Source: Kondoa malvinella (Eukaryota; Basidiomycota; Agaricostilbomycetes; Agaricostilbales; Kondoaceae). From it: a stretch of DNA of 64,000 nt. A model generated the notes under the pieces. It did no database searches. It saw only the letters and a list, made by a program, of their open reading frames with translations, and was not told the DNA's origin. Position 1 is the stretch's first letter, and every line of letters begins with the position of its first letter. Positions 12,790 through 23,931 of the stretch are shown here, in pieces. The stretch is from NCBI GenBank assembly GCA_039545315.1, contig BCIM01000002.1, forward strand, positions 1,391,369-1,455,368, given 5' to 3'. A program made the translations under genes and the position numbers.

Positions 12790-13538
12790 CCCTCCAAACG
12801 GCTGCTCAATTGGCACGCTCGAGCTGCATTGACCAACGCAAGATACAGCAATGTTCTGCCACGCCCAGAGTGGGACTTTGAAGTTTTCGGGTCAGATGGG
12901 ATCTATGCTGGGCGATCATGTTTTGAGAATTGGGCTGAGGATGTCTTCAGTACTGGCGTCACTGGTACCGGTGCGGAGTCCTGTCTGTCTGAAACCTGAA
13001 GCAGTTTGTGGGCGTGTTCTCGTCCTCATTTGTATTCGTCCGCTGAACGCTCATGTTGCTGCTTCAGTGTATTCGCTTCAGCTAGATTATGAGTCTACTC
13101 AGCGCTTGATGCTGGTCCTATTGCTGTTGGTCTCTCTCCAAAGAAAAGAAGATGACCATCTTTTTGCATCCGAAACGGTAAAGCATTACTGCTGCTCGCC
13201 TTATCTTACAGTAGAGAAGGATACTTGGGCTGACCTCCGATATCTGAGCGCCTCGTGGTCTCTTGGCGGGTTCGCTCGAGATCAACTTCGGATCTTACAA
13301 GCCTTGCCGGTTTACCTATATCAAGCTGCCGTTTTGGCTCTTTCCCTTCTTCGCCCTAACCATCCCGTTCCTCATTTCAATCGCTCCATCTTCATCTCAA
13401 GCTCTCTCGTCTTATTCGACTCCAGACTACCTGTCTTCTTGTCCATTGAAAGGCGCAATCTGGTCAATCCAGACCGTCTCGCCTCAAGGAGCGCTCGAGT
13501 GTTTCTTGCCCGTCTTTAACCGCTGACAAGATATCATC
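12790..13538. other. Long upstream region of the small Cys-rich gene
   Basis: An open frame at 12851-13519 (222 aa) exists, but its composition looks like translated pyrimidine-rich leader and it has no motif. The stretch 13300-13420 is strongly CT-rich. Best read as promoter and 5' UTR. Confidence 0.4.
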
Positions 13539-13865
13539 ATGGCATCTAGCGCTAAACTCAACCCGAACTATACCCAAGGTTTTGCTTGCGGGAATCGATT
13601 GTGTGGCTTGGGGGGCAAGGACGTCTTTTCAGGGACGAGCGGCATCGGAAACCACACAACACAGGAAAGCGCCCGGAAATGTTATGAGAGCAAAACTTAT
13701 CCGGTACGACCTGACATTACCGAGCACCTGTCCTGTCTAATATTGCCGTAGATCAACGCAACAGCGCCGGCCACTCCAGCCTCGAAGACTATTGCTACTT
13801 GCTCGCATGGCCAATCTCGTGTAACAGGCTGCTCGGGCTGTCGGACCAAGTCGGGTCAGCACTGA
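13539..13865 (+). CDS. Small Cys-containing protein, unknown
   Basis: Two exons, 13539-13703 and 13752-13865, joined in phase 0 across a 48-nt intron (donor GTACGA, branch CTAAT, acceptor GTAG), giving about 92 aa. Seven cysteines in CGNRLC, KCYE, TCSHG and GCSGC contexts. No signal peptide, so secretion is not suggested. A long CT-rich leader precedes it, as expected for an expressed fungal gene. I recognise no family. It could also be a chance frame; the clean intron is the main support. Confidence 0.4.
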
Positions 13866-14480
13866 GCTTGTAGGTTTGCTTCACACCAATGAATCAGTGC
13901 ACCATTTGACCATTTCATAGGGATCTATCTCGAGATTCTCTGGAACTTGCCACAACTCCAAGTCAGCCCATCTCCGTCACTTTCTATTTCGCTATCAGCT
14001 CTGCATGGCCTTTCCGTCGTGAACCAATAAGGTTATCTCCGGGATCTCACTCTTGTCTGTGCATTGTGCTATACACGGTAGTGTATTCTTGCCCTACGCT
14101 AGTTGTTTGTCTATACCATACGCAAATGCGTGTCTGCTTTCGTCCCATGTCCAGACTCTGACAATTTGTCAACTCTTCCCTCTCTGCTGCCTATGCCTCG
14201 CGGTGTTAACCACTCTCGTTGTGGCGGTGGGTTCGCTCTATTATGAGCGAGAGGTTGCGAGCCAGGCTGTTTTTAGCATAGATGCTTAGACCTGATTCGT
14301 CGTGGAATTTTAAGCGGAGGGGAGTACAGAAGGTGTCTGAGAAGAATCCAATCATCGCTGTCCCTCATATGCGTTGCCTGCAGTGGTATAAATCTTCGGG
14401 AGATTGAAGAAAGCAGGCAAATCAACCAACTTCGCATGTAGAATCCCCCACAGAAATAGCATGGTATTGTCCTTGATACC
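13866..14480. other. Intergenic region between convergent genes
   Basis: No coding signal that I trust; a 78-aa frame at 14053-14289 has no motif. Likely 3' flanks of the flanking genes. Confidence 0.4.
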
Positions 14481-15327
14481 TCATGACTTGTCCTCTAACG
14501 GCCTGTAATACGCACTCGCCTCGTTCCCTTGATCCAAATCCAGCTGACTCTTATCAAAGCCCACACTTTCCGTACTTTGCATCCCTCTACTTTGCCCATA
14601 CACACCCTCTGTACTAGGTTCATGTAGACTGATGCTGCTCAACCAAGGATCTTCCCCTCTTTCGCCTAACCGCCTGTGTGCGCCTAAAGTCGTATCACCG
14701 CGTCTGGATTTGGACCAAGGTAAGATAGGTTGGTTGTTCCGTATCCTATGGCGTCGGTAGAAGAAGAATGCGATGGCGCAGCAAAGGAAGAAGAAGATAC
14801 TGTAGGATCGATCAGCGCCTATGGAAAGAGAGGAAAGACTGAGGGCTTGCGCAGAGCCGAACAAGACTCCGAAGAACCCGCCAGCAGAGCCCGCGACTAT
14901 TCATGAACAGCATCAGAGATATGTGGGAAGCTAAGGGCAGAAAGATACCTGTTGGACCTCTCCAGGCTGCATTCAAATCAGACTGAGTAGTCACGCCGAC
15001 GTAAGGACATACTTGATTTCGGCTATCAGAGCGTCAGAGAAGACCAGAATAGCTGAAGGCAGTACTCACGGGTACATTCGCATAAGAGGTTTGAGTGAAA
15101 GGAGCAGACTGCACATAACAGACGAAGCATGAGCTGCCGTTGTAAGAGCATATGAAGAAAACTTGAGACGATAGAGGAGCAGTCAAAGAGATGAGATGGA
15201 GGGCAATGCACAGCGTGAAGAGCGGATTGCTAAAAGTGACAAGAAGCAGACGAGAATAGCAACTTACACCACCTCTAGGTATCAGCTTCTGTCGCGGAAT
15301 GGGCGTTGGTCTCTCAGCTGCGCTCAT
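14481..15327 (-). CDS. Small integral membrane protein, unknown
   Basis: Reverse-strand gene with an ATG at 15327. Firm exons are 14481-14896 and 14949 to about 15022; a further 5' part lies at 15070-15327. Hydrophobic segments: one near the N-terminus (NPLFTLCIALHLI), a glycine-rich one (AGSAGGFFGVLFG) and one ending in a stop-transfer RRHR (FFFLCCAIAFFFYRR). The roughly 90-residue tail is hydrophilic and cytoplasmic-looking. The join between the first exons is not solved: the phases at 15070 and about 15022 do not match unless a short extra intron or another acceptor is used. Family unknown. Confidence 0.5.
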
Positions 15328-15424
15328 GATGCACTGGCAGCGCTGTAAGGATATGGCAGTGTCGGTGCAAGCCTGTCATTTTTACAGCTCTTCTCCCTAG
15401 AACGATTGCTCGATACCTTGTTGC

Positions 15425-16853
15425 ATGCGAAGAACGCTGCTTACACTGAACAGACTCACAAGAAACATGTCTACAAGCAGCAAGGCTGAAATCCTACGCA
15501 CGCCAACGCGTTTCTTTGATATTCTCCCTTCGGAACTTTGCCTTGCCGCTGTCTTGCCTACCGGTCAATCATTTCGATGGATCAAATCTGTTCCCGCGCT
15601 GCATACACTGAGCGATGCAAAGAACTTGGAGATGGACGAAGAGTGGTGTTTCCCTTCACGCGATCGACTCATTTACTTACGACAAGACCGAACGCGAATC
15701 TGGTACAATGCCGCCTATACACCTGAGAAGCGTGAAATGTACGAAGAGGACTGTCATAAGAACACGACGTTTACTTGGTTGCATCGTTACTTCTCTCTTG
15801 ATGTGTCTTTGGCGGAATTATACAAGACTTGGAGTGAGAGGGACGTCAATTTCCTCAAAAAGACTCAAGGTGGTCGGTTTGCTGGTATTCGAGTGTTGAA
15901 ACAAGATCCTTGGGAAACGCTCATTTCGTTCGTTCCCCTCTGAGGAGTCACGTAAGCTTACTCACCTCTGTTAAAGATTCATTTGTTCAAGCAATAACAA
16001 CATTGGACGTATTACTCTCATGATCACTCGACTCTGTGCCTCGTTAGGTGAACCTCTTGCACCTCATCAAACGGCACATTCTTCACTACCAATGTATTCC
16101 TTCCCAACACCAGACAAGCTCACATCAGACACGACCGATCAACTCCTCCGCGATATTGGGTTCGGTTACCGAGCGCCCTACGTCCATTCTACTTCGCTCC
16201 TCTTGATCTCCCTCTCTTCCAACCCAGATGAATACCTTAAATCCCTCTCTGCCCTCACTTACACTGAAGCTAGAGAACAACTACAACAATTCAAAGGCGT
16301 AGGACCGAAAGTGGCCGATTGCATTGCGCTCTTTGGTTTAGGGTTTGAGGATGCCGTACCCGTTGATACGCACGTGTACCAGATCGGAGTGAGGGATTAT
16401 GGGTTCAAGCACAAGGGTGCAGTCAGTAAAGAGGTTTATGCTCGACTTGGGGAAAAGTTGAAGGAAGTCTGGGGTGTGAAAGCTGGTTGGTGTCAGCAAG
16501 TGCGTTTCTAGCTCTGTGGATTAGTACTTTTGAGTTTATGATTGTTTCAGATCTTGTTCACGGCTGATCTGAAAGCTTTTGCAATGTTTGAAGATCCGCT
16601 AGCTAGTCCAGTAAGCACACCAAAGAAGGAAAAAGTATCTTTCGACTTGCAAGATCAATCAAGTCCGCTCGCTTTATCCAGTACAAAGCGAAAAGTCAAA
16701 GAAGAGAAAGAAGAACTTTGGTCTAGCCCAACTGCCGAATTGAGCATCAAGACGGAACAAGGCTTGACGCTGGCTGAAAGGGTCAAAGGCAGGTCTAGGC
16801 GAGCTAGTGCTAGTCCTTCACCAAAGAAAAAGGTCAAAAAGGAAGAAGAATAG
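15425..16853 (+). CDS. OGG1: 8-oxoguanine DNA glycosylase/AP lyase
   Basis: Exons 15425-15927, 15977-16499 and 16551-16853 give 442 aa. It excises 8-oxoG opposite C and nicks the abasic site (base-excision repair). Visible landmarks: the FICSSNNNI motif across intron 1, and the helix-hairpin-helix FKGVGPKVADC with the catalytic Lys (about residue 278), then PVDTHV with the catalytic Asp (about residue 297). The first 14 residues are basic and hydroxylated, a plausible mitochondrial presequence; a second ATG at 15467 would give a nuclear form. The C-terminal 70 residues are Lys-rich with NLS-like clusters. Intron 1 uses the odd donor GTTCGT; a better GTAAGC 24 nt downstream lies beyond an in-frame TGA (see findings). 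Confidence 0.93.
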
Positions 16854-16892
16854 ATGTACAGTGATGTTACAAATTGCGTTATACAGCTTGCC

Positions 16893-17444
16893 CTAGTCGA
16901 CGTTGTGCTTCTTTTTCAGCTTTTCTAAATCTGCTTCTCTGCGTTTGAGATCCTTTTCTGTTTGCTTTGCTGGTTGGTGATAGAGCACTGTGGACAGTAT
17001 GAGCACTGGCAGGGTTAACCCAGGGAGTGAGAGGGAGCGTACCGACTAGATATCGTTCTTGCAAATGGAAACCGTTCAAATGTTCGAAAGCGTTTTTGGC
17101 CTGTCTAGACATGAGCCGCTTGTCTCTATCTGAGCAGTGCAGAGACGTACATCTGCTAATTCTTCGTACACCTATGCGTATTCGCTTGTAATCAGCCTGA
17201 GCAAGGCATATTTGACCAGCGCAGACGCACCACAAAAGCCGTCCCTCTAGTATTTCCTGCACTGCCTAACCGAATCTGTCTTATAGGTCCATATTTCCCA
17301 AACAGATCCCTGTGCATCCCCCGGCAGCCGATTAAGCTGAGAGTACCAGCAAACGAGCGAGTGAACGCACCATAAATCGTCGCCTTTCGTTTTATGCGCT
17401 ATGTTCTTGACGAATAGCAGACGGGAAGCGTTGTTCTGTGACAT
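16893..17444 (-). CDS. SF3B6: Splicing factor SF3b subunit 6 (p14, RRM protein)
   Basis: Five reverse-strand exons: 17371-17444, 17231-17309, 17151-17171, 17043-17100, 16893-16987; about 108 aa. One RRM: RNP2-like LLFVKNIA near residue 9, [18 protein letters not shown]1-like RGTAFVVYE near residue 49, then helix [10 protein letters not shown] and RYLVVLYH. A basic helix ends the protein. This is the small SF3b subunit that contacts the branch-point adenosine and SF3B1 within U2 snRNP. Length matches the usual 115-125 aa. Exon 3 is only 21 nt. Convergent with OGG1, with 39 bp between stop codons. Confidence 0.92.
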
Positions 17445-17920
17445 TGGTCTGCCTATCGCTTGTCGTGTGGGACGTGGCGGTAGAGGGCAAGGTTCGGTTC
17501 ATTCATCTTGACAACTTGTCGAGTGTCAACGATCCGCATGCAGACGGTCGTAAAAATGCTGGCTGGGGATGCGTCTGCCTCCGCCGACAGATGTGGCCGC
17601 CCATCTTAACGCTTACATTCAAGCTTTCGTCAATTTGATCTCGTGACCTGTAAAGAGCTTCTGCGGAGCGTGTCTGTCTGCCAGATCTCGCATCCCTACT
17701 CGCTTCAGTGCCCTGGAGCCTTGTCCGTCTGTATTCTCTCTCTGCAAGTCGTCTACAAGTCGGCCAGCTTTGCCTCGCTTTCCCTATGTTCCAAACCCGA
17801 AGACTTCTTCTGGCTATCGCTATCAAGCTGCTCTTTCTCTCTTCTTATAACCACCACAGCAAAGTCTCTTTACTCTGCAGCTCCGACTTTACTAAGCCCA
17901 GCTCTTATCGACCTACTACT
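17445..17920. repeat. Duplicated promoter/leader of orphan copy A
   Basis: From about 17550 to 17920 this CT-rich stretch is clearly similar to about 18870-19229 ahead of copy B: shared blocks include CTGGCTATCGCTATCAAGCT and CAAAGTCTCTTTACTCTGCA. The duplication therefore took the upstream region with the gene. No separate gene is needed to explain open frames here. Confidence 0.7.
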
Positions 17921-18788
17921 ATGCTTCTCCCAGATCCGTCTTACAGCCCCTTCGCAAAGCATCGAACTCAAAATGCTTTCACCGTTGCTGTCTACGAGCA
18001 TCGGCTCGCGAAAGCGGTTTCGGCTCGAGACACGGTTCAGAAATGGACTGCTGAAGAGGTTTACCAGCTAAACGCCCTTGTCCTCCCCAGCTTTTGTACC
18101 TATCGGCAGAAGATGCATCTACGTGCCGCTGACACGGAGTACCAACGAAAGGTCTGGGATAAATGTATCCTACGCGCGTCAGTCTATGTCGAAGATTGGG
18201 AAAGCATGCACGAAAAGCAGAAGTCGGAAGCGGAGATCCAGAAATTCATCGTAATACAGAAGTTCGTCTACTGGAATCGCCTGAGCTGACATGCCTGTAC
18301 AGTTGAAGACTCGATTCTGGCGAATATTTGGGAACTTACCCCCTTATGAAAATGCCTGGATACTTTCTTTCTCTGCAGAAAATAGATTGATAGACAAGCA
18401 TTGGCCTACTGAAGCAACGGCAGTGAAGGATATTGCAAAGCAAGACCCTTGGCAAGCTCCCAACATCTTTGACCGCGTTATGAAAGGGGAGCATGTGGAG
18501 GAAAGCAACACTGTGAAGGTCGTGAGCCGGAACATCAGACTCATGAATTGGGTCAGTCGTGCTTCAGTGTGCCCACACTGCTCTAGGAGGCTGACTAGCA
18601 GAGGACTGTATTATCGCCAGGTCCAGATCCATGGTGATTCCCACTCCCAGCACAAGACAATCAAGGAGATCGAGGAGCAGAAGTTTGGGATGTGGCAAGA
18701 CATAGAGAAAGGGGAGGGCGGGAAACGAGAACGCATTTGGGCGCAGTTTGCCGCAGCCGAAGCCGCAGCCAGGCAGCGCCATCAGTAA
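17921..18788 (+). CDS. Tandem-duplicated orphan protein, copy A
   Basis: Three exons, 17921-18250, 18303-18551 and 18621-18788, give about 248 aa. Both introns have matching phases and positions in copy B. No signal peptide or membrane segment. Features shared with copy B: an N-terminal SPFAKH/SPFATH block, W-x-AEE-x-x-QLNAL, a stretch KQDPWQAPNI, and an Ala/Glu-rich C-terminus ending in HQ. Intron 2 is 69 nt, in frame, with the branch CTGAC far from the acceptor CGCCAG; leaving it in also gives an open frame, so a longer isoform (271 aa) is possible. I do not recognise the family. Confidence 0.6.
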
Positions 18789-19229
18789 AGCATTGTATCC
18801 TTATAACCTCAGATGCAAATGCGAGCCGCAGGCATGATACAGAGTCCAGACAGCGATGCAAATGCTGAAGTCCAATGTGTCTGCCTCTCTCAACACATGC
18901 GGCCGCCCAACTCGAGTCTGCGTTTACGATTATGTTCATCCATCTCATCTTCAAGTTGTGACCTGCACAACAGCTTCGGCCGAGCGTTTCCTGGCTGCCA
19001 GTGCACGCATCTCTACTCGCTCCAGTGCTCTAGCGAGTCTTCTCTGGCTGTATCTCCTCTCTGCAAGTCGTTCCGCTTTGCCTCGCTGTCCCTATGTTCC
19101 AGACTCGAAGAGTTCTTCTGGCTATCGCTATCAAGCTGCTCTTTCTCTCGTCTAGTCACCACCATAGCAAAGTCTCTTTACTCTGCAGCCCCGACTTTAC
19201 TAAGCCCAGCTCTTATCGACCTACCTACA

Positions 19230-20155
19230 ATGATGACTCCAGCTTTATCTTCCAAGCCAGCAGAAAGCCCCTTCGCAACGCATACGCATAAAGAGCAGAA
19301 TGATTTCACCACTGTAGGCTTCACCTCTGCTGTCTGCCACCATAAACACATGGAAGCGGCTGTGGCTCCTGGTCCGACCATAAGTGCTGAAGAAATTTGC
19401 CAGCTAAACGCCCTTATCCTCCCGTACTACTGTTGCTATCGGAAGGAGATGGAGCGTGTGGCAGCCGGCTATCGACCCGCTCCTGCGATCGACCCGAAGC
19501 AACAACAAGCGGTCTGGGATGACCGGACCTGGCGTGCGGCCTGCTTGGTCAAAGATTGGTGCATTATGCACCAGAAGCAGACATCGCAAGCGGAGATCCA
19601 GAAATACATCGCAACCGAAGTTGGTCTACTGGAATCGCCTAAGCTGACATGCCTGTGCAGCTGAAGACTCACTTATGGCGAATTTTTGAGGATTCAGCTA
19701 CTTATGGCTGGTGTCGGCTCGCTTCTGCAGAACATCAATTAGTAGACAGCCATTGGCCTACTGAACCAACGGCAGTGAAGGACATCGTAAAGCAAGACCC
19801 CTGGCAAGCACCCAACATTCTTGTCCGCGTTGAGAGAAGAGAGCAGGTGGAGGAAAGCAAAGCTGTCATGAACATTGGCAGGAACATTAAAATTATGAAT
19901 TGGGTCTGTCGTTCTATAATGTGCCTACACCAGTCTAGGAGGCTGAATAGCAGATGATAGCTTTATCACCAGGTCGTTCAAATGAGTTCGCATTATGCTT
20001 CTCATACTCCGGTTCGGCAGGCTCCAATCAACTTCGACAAGGCCGACGACGATAAGCTTTCACTGTGGAAACGCAAATTGAAAGGCGAAACCGCGAGACA
20101 CATATGGGCGACATATGATTGCATCGAAGCCGAAGCCAGGCTGCACCACCAGTAA
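19230..20155 (+). CDS. Tandem-duplicated orphan protein, copy B
   Basis: Paralogue of the gene just upstream. Exons 19230-19610 (or -19619), 19661-19903 and 19973-20155; about 268 aa. The donor matching copy A intron 1 has changed from GT to GC (GCAACC). A GTTGGT nine bases further on keeps the same phase and would rescue splicing with a 41-nt intron. Intron 2 must be removed here, because TGA and TAG lie in frame inside it (19954-19959), unlike copy A where that intron is open. With these introns the copy reads through to a C-terminus homologous to copy A (ARLHHQ against ARQRHQ). Either a diverging active copy or one beginning to decay. Confidence 0.5.
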
Positions 20156-20260
20156 AGGATTGCATTCTCCTAAAGATGCAAATGCGTGTAATCCAATAGA
20201 AAATCCAACCGTTATAATAAATGCTCGCATATTCAGACAAAGTCCTTCGCCCCAGTCCCA

Positions 20261-21917
20261 CTAATTCAAGCTCCAAAAAACCTGTTGATGTGCCCTTGCT
20301 CCTCCAAGCCCAAATTGTAAATGCTTAATCTCGACAGGCGTACCAGTTCCATCTGTCTCCGCAGTGCCAAGTGGAATCGGAGGAACAGGCGGAGTCAAGT
20401 CAGCCAAGCTTGCACCACGTGAATCCGTCTCTTCCAAGATGTACGAGTGCATAGGTAAAGCCGGTCGACGCATGCCCGAATCGGGATTGGCTACTGTTAA
20501 ACGTGTAGTGGATTTGCGTTGAAGGTAAGGGTCATGCGTGTGCGAAGAAGAAGATTGCATCGAAAATGGTGTATGCGCATCAGAAGAGCCATGTCCTGAT
20601 GAAGAAGCAGTTCGAGCGAAAGTGGTCCAGGCATTTTGGTCCATTTGTTGCATTTGAGGTGAATAATCGATAGATGATGAAGGGGAAGAAGTAAAGCGCA
20701 TTCGAGGTGGAATGGGTTGTGCTGATTTCCGACGACGACGTTGGATGCAAATGTAGATGAGCAGTAGGAGGAAGGCGAGACCTGCCAGAGAACCACATAG
20801 TGTTGCTGCGATTTGTTTGACTGAGGGTGCGGAACTGGGATTGATTTGATCGGACTGGACAGTAGGTGCTGGTCGTTCCGATGATAATAGTGAAGATGAA
20901 TCTATGAAACGAGAGGACGAAGACGACGTTGCGAGGGTATTTTGCTGAAAATCGACCTTCTCTGAAGATTGCTTGTTGAATACAGATGGAAGGACAGGTA
21001 TTTTCATTTCTGTGGAAGTAGCGATGTAAGTACTAGATACTACAGGACTGGATGCCATCTCTTGTACATGATGGTGGTAGGATGTATAGTCGGGCAGAAT
21101 TAATGCGTCAGTTGTAGAAGATGAAATGAGCGTAGGTGCTGTAGGGACGGAAGCTGTGCTTGAGACTGTTGATGATGGATCGGCGATCGAGCGGGATGAT
21201 TCTGCTAAAGATGAACAGATTAAGCTGGGCGCTGATAGAGCTTCGTCTGTTGAAGTAGTGTTGCCGACAATTGGTGCTCTATTACGTTGTCAGCCCACCA
21301 GTAATCATTCACTGGAATACCACTAACAGAGAAGGCACATTCGCAATAGCATCGCATGGCAGCCTTGAAGCTGCCTCTCCTTCTCTAGGCTGAATCTCCA
21401 CACCCGTCATTGCCAGCAGCTCACTCTCATCGCCCGCATGTTGTATTTGTAAAGAATGCAGTTGCTGTGGTAGCTGAGAAGCTTGAAAGAGCACGATCCT
21501 GCTAAGACTTGCATTTGTGTTTGAGTGAAATACTTCTTCAACATTCTCATCCAATGAGATGCTGAGAGGTGCTGTAGCTGGTGATGCAAGACCGAATATC
21601 GTAATTGAAGTACCTGGGAGATAGTCTGAGCTTCACTTCGAATATCCCGCTTGGGCAATTGCACGGACCATTGAATTCGAGCTGGACAGACGCATCTGGG
21701 CTAGTAGTAATGCGCGCTCGACCATGTAGACGATGTTCAGAGGCATTCCATCCAATAAGCAACCTGTTCTTGCTTAGGCTACCTCCGCTCGTCGTGGATG
21801 TCAGACTCACCCATCAAGCACTTCCAATTCCGGCATTACAGCTATTGAAGTACTGTTCCATTCATCGTCGAATGCCAGCATCGAAGATGACAGAGGTATA
21901 GTATGCGGTTCGGCCAT
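20261..21917 (-). CDS. Single-pass membrane protein with N-terminal beta-sandwich-like ectodomain
   Basis: Four reverse-strand exons: 21811-21917, 21669-21763, 21328-21613, 20261-21278; 501 aa. There is no clear N-terminal signal peptide, but the first 110 residues show the pattern common in basidiomycete surface proteins: an Asp-rich start, a conserved Trp, then EFNGTSITIFG followed by a second predicted beta region. A Ser/Thr-rich stalk of about 150 residues follows, likely O-glycosylated. One membrane helix near residue 270 (AGLAFLLLLIYICI) ends in the stop-transfer run QRRRRK. The cytoplasmic tail is about 190 residues, Ser/Pro-rich. Role unknown; wall or stress sensing is only an analogy. 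Confidence 0.65.
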
Positions 21918-22387
21918 GCTTGATCCAAAAAAGGTTATTGCCCATCGAAGAACTGAACGCGTTCAAGCCTTGAGGATTCAAACGGCGACGATTTCAGGAC
22001 AAGCCGGTCACAGCACACACAAAGCCAGCGAGAGACGAGGACCAGAAGAGGAGAAAAGAGGTCAAAGCGCGAAAATCATGCGACGACTAACGGAAATTCG
22101 AATAACAACACGAGTGAGGTCATAGCTTCGACGCGTTATGTATGCCACGAGCAGCCGTGTAGCGAATGCAAGCGAATGGATGCTCCTGTAGATGGCCGTA
22201 GCTGGACAAGACCTTTATCGCCATGACGACTCTCGAAAAGGCGAAACGAGCTTCTTGACACCGGGCCGCCGTATTATCAAATTGAGATATGGCTCACAGT
22301 GATTTCAGGGAAGCAGAAGAGCGCTTCAGGAAGGATCATGGATACAGCAGGACGCAATGGCGTAGACTGAAGGAAAAGGTGTGCTAG
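21918..22387. other. Divergent promoter region; unresolved 5' end of the acyltransferase
   Basis: Lies between the divergent membrane-protein and acyltransferase genes. An ATG at 22289 opens a 30-residue Arg/Lys-rich frame that ends in-frame at TAG 22385-22387. It may be the first acyltransferase exon, but I could not join it in phase. Confidence 0.35.
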
Positions 22388-23701
22388 CTTCACTCGGACA
22401 CGTCTCGGAACTTGTCGTCTTATTCTGTCGTTTTTCTCTTTCCTCTGCTCACTGTCTTTGCATGGGGTGAGCGACTACTGTCTGTTGCATTCATCTTTCG
22501 CTAAGTATTACGTGATGATCGACAAAAAGTCATGATGATGCCTTTGACCGCTTTGGTGACTATTGGTCTCCTGTGCTGTCCACTGGCTTGGCCGTACCTT
22601 TTATGGATCAATTGGGACAAGACCGGAGAGCATGGAGGCAAGAGGTGGAAGCCTGCTAGAGATCTGGTTATTTGTGAGCTGTCTCTTGTTGGGCAGCGGT
22701 ATGAGCTGATATTGCTGAAGGGGACTACTTCAGAGACTACTTTCCAGTACACATTGAAGCAGAAGCAGAGTTAGAGTGTGTAGCTCAATGATCTCTATTT
22801 CAATAGCTAATTATTCTACAGCCCGAGCAAGAACTACTTCTTCTGTGCTCATCCACACGGTATCCTCCCACTCTCGCTCTTTGCAAATTTCGCTACCAAT
22901 GCAACCAACACATCCAAGCTCTTTCCTTCGCATCTCATGCATTTATGTACGCTCGACTCGAATGTAAGTCTGCTCACCTACCCTTACCAACGCAGCCTGA
23001 ACGTATGACGGCTTTAGTTCCATACACCTATGCTACGAGAGATCTTCCTTGCCCTCGGTATGATTCCAGTATGCGAAGAATCGATCCGCCATGTCCTAGG
23101 CAGCCGCAAGAACCCCAAACTAGGAAACGTAGTGATCGATGTACCTGGAGGAAGTTCGGAATCCCTCGATCAGCAACCTGGAACAATGCGTTTGACCATT
23201 CGTAGACGAAAAGGGATTTTCAGAATCGCGATAGAAGAAGGCGTTCATATCGTACCGGTTATAGGGTTTGGTGATTCAAGTTTATGGAAACAGACTGAGA
23301 ACCCGGAAGGAAGTTGGTTGCGCTTTTTCCAAGAATGGGGCAAGACTTTGGTTGGTATGAGCCCGACCCTGTTTTTTGGTGATGGATTGAGGAAAGGTCA
23401 TTGGGGCGTGGTGCCGTTTAGGAGACCTTTGACTAGTGTTGTGGGCAAACCTTTGGAGGTCACCAGGATGGACAAGGCAACGGATGAAGCGATTGATCAG
23501 CTGAGGGAGAGGTATATCAAGGAATTGGAGGGGCTGTTCGATAGGTGGAAGGTGCGACTGAATGCGTGTGGCTTTTACTGTGTGCTGATATTGTTGCTGC
23601 AGGATGTGTATGCCAAAGACAGAAAGGTGAGCTACTCCGGTCCTCATTCAGGCTGATGTCTGATCATCCCTTGACAGGAGGATCTCCGCATCATGGGATA
23701 A
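22388..23701 (+). CDS. DGA1: Diacylglycerol O-acyltransferase, DGAT2 family
   Basis: Firm exons: about 22388-22466, 22530-22673, 22721-22769, 22822-22963, 23018-23551, 23603-23626, 23678-23701. It makes triacylglycerol from acyl-CoA and diacylglycerol at the ER/lipid droplet. Evidence: two N-terminal hydrophobic segments (one split by the first intron), then YFRDYFPV across a splice, the catalytic HPHG with GILPL after it, LGMIPVCEESI, VVIDVPGG, and FFGDGLRKGHWG near the end. The protein ends KEDLRIMG. The true start is not found: the first hydrophobic exon has no ATG in frame, and upstream is a TAG. A start at ATG 22532 would drop one membrane helix. All later junction phases agree. Confidence 0.85.
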
Positions 23702-23931
23702 GTGACAATCCATGGAGATACACTACACAGCGAGCGTTGATGGCCCTTTCGGCGATGGGATTGTCACGTTGTTTGCGCAGACCGTAGAGCTGTAGATCTG
23801 TAGATGCGCGAAATAACCCAGATAACATAATATTTCCTTGTGTTCTAGTAATCTCCATGGACTCCACGAGCTATCTCAGCCTCTACTGAGGTCCGGCGTG
23901 ACTCTTCTTAGGTACTGAACAGACAGTGGTG

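Noticed and set aside
12851..13519. 222-aa forward frame
   Set aside because: CT-rich leader-like composition, no motif, ends at the start of a better-supported gene.
19649..19957. Copy B read as a truncated 102-aa protein
   Set aside because: The apparent early stops lie in an intron that is also present, in frame, in copy A; splicing restores homology to the C-terminus.
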